From: Rhodothermales bacterium
Lineage (GTDB): Bacteria; Bacteroidota; Rhodothermia; Rhodothermales; Bin80
Reading direction: 5' to 3'
NCBI GenBank assembly: GCA_022821875.1
Contig: JAJECV010000099.1
Location: 1 to 57,701, forward strand
DNA: 57,701 bases
Shown here: positions 56,096 to 57,701 of the stretch, piece by piece
Layout of the letters: each line of letters begins with the position of its first letter
How positions within the stretch are numbered: the stretch's first letter is position 1
The notes under the pieces: generated by a model
What the model was told of the DNA's origin: nothing
Seen by the model: only the letters and a program-made list of their open reading frames with translations
Databases searched by the model: none
Made by a program: the position numbers and the translations under genes

Positions 56096-57701
56096 CTAAT
56101 ACCGGAGTCTTCCATTTATATTTACTCCAATGTTTCCCAGTGCGGCTTCATGTCCGTGCGCTAAGCCAAAGATCGAGAAGGAGAACTGTTCCCATGGACG
56201 AAGTTCCCCTCCCATCCGGTACATTATTCCCCGCGATCGCTGCGTCACTCCCATGATCGACCTAGCCGAGCCCCCCTTCCACGGAATCCCATATCCCAGT
56301 TCCAACTCGGTCCGATGCGCATTTACTCCTGTTGGGGCCGCATCCAGAATCGTCTGCTGATTGTACATGGACATCCCATGGCCGCGTCCCCATGATGGAC
56401 GCAGACGCATCATCAATCCCTCGGAACTGCTCCCCATCTGCAACGATCCGGAGATTCCCCATTCGGTAAATCCATCCGCCGTATGCATGACCAGCCCCTG
56501 CGTCCGCACTTCCCCCCGTAAACGCCATGCCGGATTCGAAAAGCGTACGCCGCCCCCCAGTTCCAGTCCCGTGCCCGTCTCTGCACTGCCCCCATCCTGA
56601 CGTACATTCGCTTCCATATAGGGACGGATTTCTCCTGTAATCTGTGCGGTCACTTCAATGCCTGCACGAACCCGGTACACTTCTGCCGTAATGTTATGGT
56701 CGGCAATCTCTGCATCAGTCACCAGAATATCGCCATGATAACTCAGGCCAACCGCCCCGCCGGATGCCAGTGTACCCCGCATGCCCATCGCCCCAAAGCG
56801 GGAGATCAGATCCCCTTTTAACTCGGACACTTCTGCACTGCCGCGTCCAGCACCTGCGCTCATCCATACATCCCATCCTGCACGCGTATACGACACATAC
56901 GGATAGATCCCCGTCAAGGCGGAGTTCATCTCTCCGGACTCCTCTTTTACCTCAAACGATCCATCTCCCTGACTGTGTGCAAGAAGCACACCCGCCAGCC
57001 AGCCTCCGCGCCAGCGGTAATCCGCGCCCAGCATCCCCGTTGTCACCTCTCCACGGAGCGTCAATGCCTCGTCGCCCCGACCATTGAACTGCCGAAAGGC
57101 ACCCTGTCCCCATACGCCAAAGGATCCACCGGATACCGGCATACTTTGAGACAGGCGGCAGTCCGCCAAAAGTTCACCCAGGGATGGATCCCACGAAGAA
57201 GCCGAATACCAAAGCTGTGCCATTTCTGCACGCTCTGCTGCAGTACACATCGCTCCGTCTGCGGCTGCACGGAATCGATCTCCCAGTGCGTCCACCACCT
57301 CCACGGAAGCCGTCCGTACAAATCTGGACGCATACGCCTCCAGAACTCCCTCACTTACGGTCGTCGACTCCTGAATCGTGGCCACACCCACCGCCTTTTC
57401 AATCTCGGCATGCTTTGCGGACTCCAGGTGTACGGTAAAGGTCTCTTCCTGCCAGTCCAGTCCGTCTTTCAAGATCGACACTGCAATCAGGGCTTCCATG
57501 GTTCCCGGTGCGATGGTTACCACTCCCGAAGATGCTTCATAGTCCTCCCCTGCTTTTGCGCTCCCGTCCTGCGTACGGTATTCTGCCGTCACCATCTGAC
57601 GCTGCGGATGGGACAGCAATACCCGGAATACAACCACTCCCTCCTCTTCCTGTACCAATGCATCGTCTACCCGAAGTTTTGCACTCCCGTCATTATCCAG
57701 A
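56096..57701 (-). CDS. Calx-beta and autotransporter beta-barrel protein (5' end outside window)
   Basis: The frame is open to the right edge, so the N-terminus is missing. Upstream codons still encode part of a repeat (GSAKLRVDDALVQEEEG). The visible region starts with a Calx-beta repeat (VTAEYRTQDGSAKAGEDYEA, then ALIAVSILKDGLDWQEETF). A linker and a C-terminal domain of about 300 residues follow, with alternating strands: SFGVWGQGAFRQFNG, GMLGADYRWRGGWLAGVLL, YPYVSYTRAGWDVWMSAGAG and an end in GVNINGRLRY. This is typical of an autotransporter barrel in the outer membrane. The protein is probably large and surface-exposed, perhaps an adhesin. Confidence 0.8.
   Translation of the reverse strand, partial: LDNDGSAKLRVDDALVQEEEGVVVFRVLLSHPQRQMVTAEYRTQDGSAKAGEDYEASSGVVTIAPGTMEALIAVSILKDGLDWQEETFTVHLESAKHAEIEKAVGVATIQESTTVSEGVLEAYASRFVRTASVEVVDALGDRFRAAADGAMCTAAERAEMAQLWYSASSWDPSLGELLADCRLSQSMPVSGGSFGVWGQGAFRQFNGRGDEALTLRGEVTTGMLGADYRWRGGWLAGVLLAHSQGDGSFEVKEESGEMNSALTGIYPYVSYTRAGWDVWMSAGAGRGSAEVSELKGDLISRFGAMGMRGTLASGGAVGLSYHGDILVTDAEIADHNITAEVYRVRAGIEVTAQITGEIRPYMEANVRQDGGSAETGTGLELGGGVRFSNPAWRLRGEVRTQGLVMHTADGFTEWGISGSLQMGSSSEGLMMRLRPSWGRGHGMSMYNQQTILDAAPTGVNAHRTELELGYGIPWKGGSARSIMGVTQRSRGIMYRMGGELRPWEQFSFSIFGLAHGHEAALGNIGVNINGRLRY

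Overview
The window looks like a chromosome segment of a Bacteroidota/Rhodothermota-type bacterium. This is inferred from C-terminal Por/T9SS-like sorting domains on secreted proteins, an acylated arginine pathway with an AOTCase/SOTCase-type carbamoyltransferase, and a compact ilv-leu-cimA cluster. No rRNA, tRNA or CRISPR array was seen. Genes are dense, often overlap by 4 bases, and several start from GTG or TTG.

Region 1 (1-3.7 kb) has the 3' part of a TnpB gene meeting the end of a leftward operon head-on. In transcription order the operon is an HU-like protein, a zinc-ribbon/TPR membrane protein, modA and modB. No modC is visible. Region 2 (4.3-17 kb) is an accessory, defence-like stretch between ppc and moaA. 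It holds a tandem duplication of about 2.4 kb carrying an AAA ATPase/DUF4276 gene pair twice, plus a second copy of the 3' end of ppc. After an EEP-family phosphohydrolase gene come a large SF2 helicase and a DUF1837-like nuclease gene that together match a Hachiman (HamA/HamB) system. The nuclease gene has one in-frame TGA exactly between its catalytic motifs. A 24-base imperfect repeat of the moaA 3' end flanks the helicase/nuclease cargo.

Region 3 (17-24.5 kb) has moaA, then the divergent operon argG-argC-argD-argF'-argB-argE. A truncated ISNCY-like transposase gene follows. Region 4 (25.9-35.6 kb) is a leftward branched-chain amino acid operon, ilvB-ilvN-ilvC-leuB-leuA-leuC-leuD-cimA, giving valine/leucine synthesis and a citramalate route to isoleucine; ilvD and the aminotransferase are elsewhere. 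Region 5 (35.9-43.4 kb) holds a beta-propeller protein with purD, mutS, a polysaccharide-deacetylase-like protein and an HD phosphohydrolase.

Region 6 (43.5-57.7 kb) encodes exported proteins on the minus strand: a leucine-rich-repeat protein fused to a metzincin-like metalloprotease, three sorting-domain proteins sharing one uncharacterised module (two of them S8 proteases), and a Calx-beta/autotransporter-barrel protein cut by the window edge. A frameshifted transposase relic lies just beyond the LRR-protease gene.

All functions come from reading translated sequence and recalled family motifs. No database search was run.
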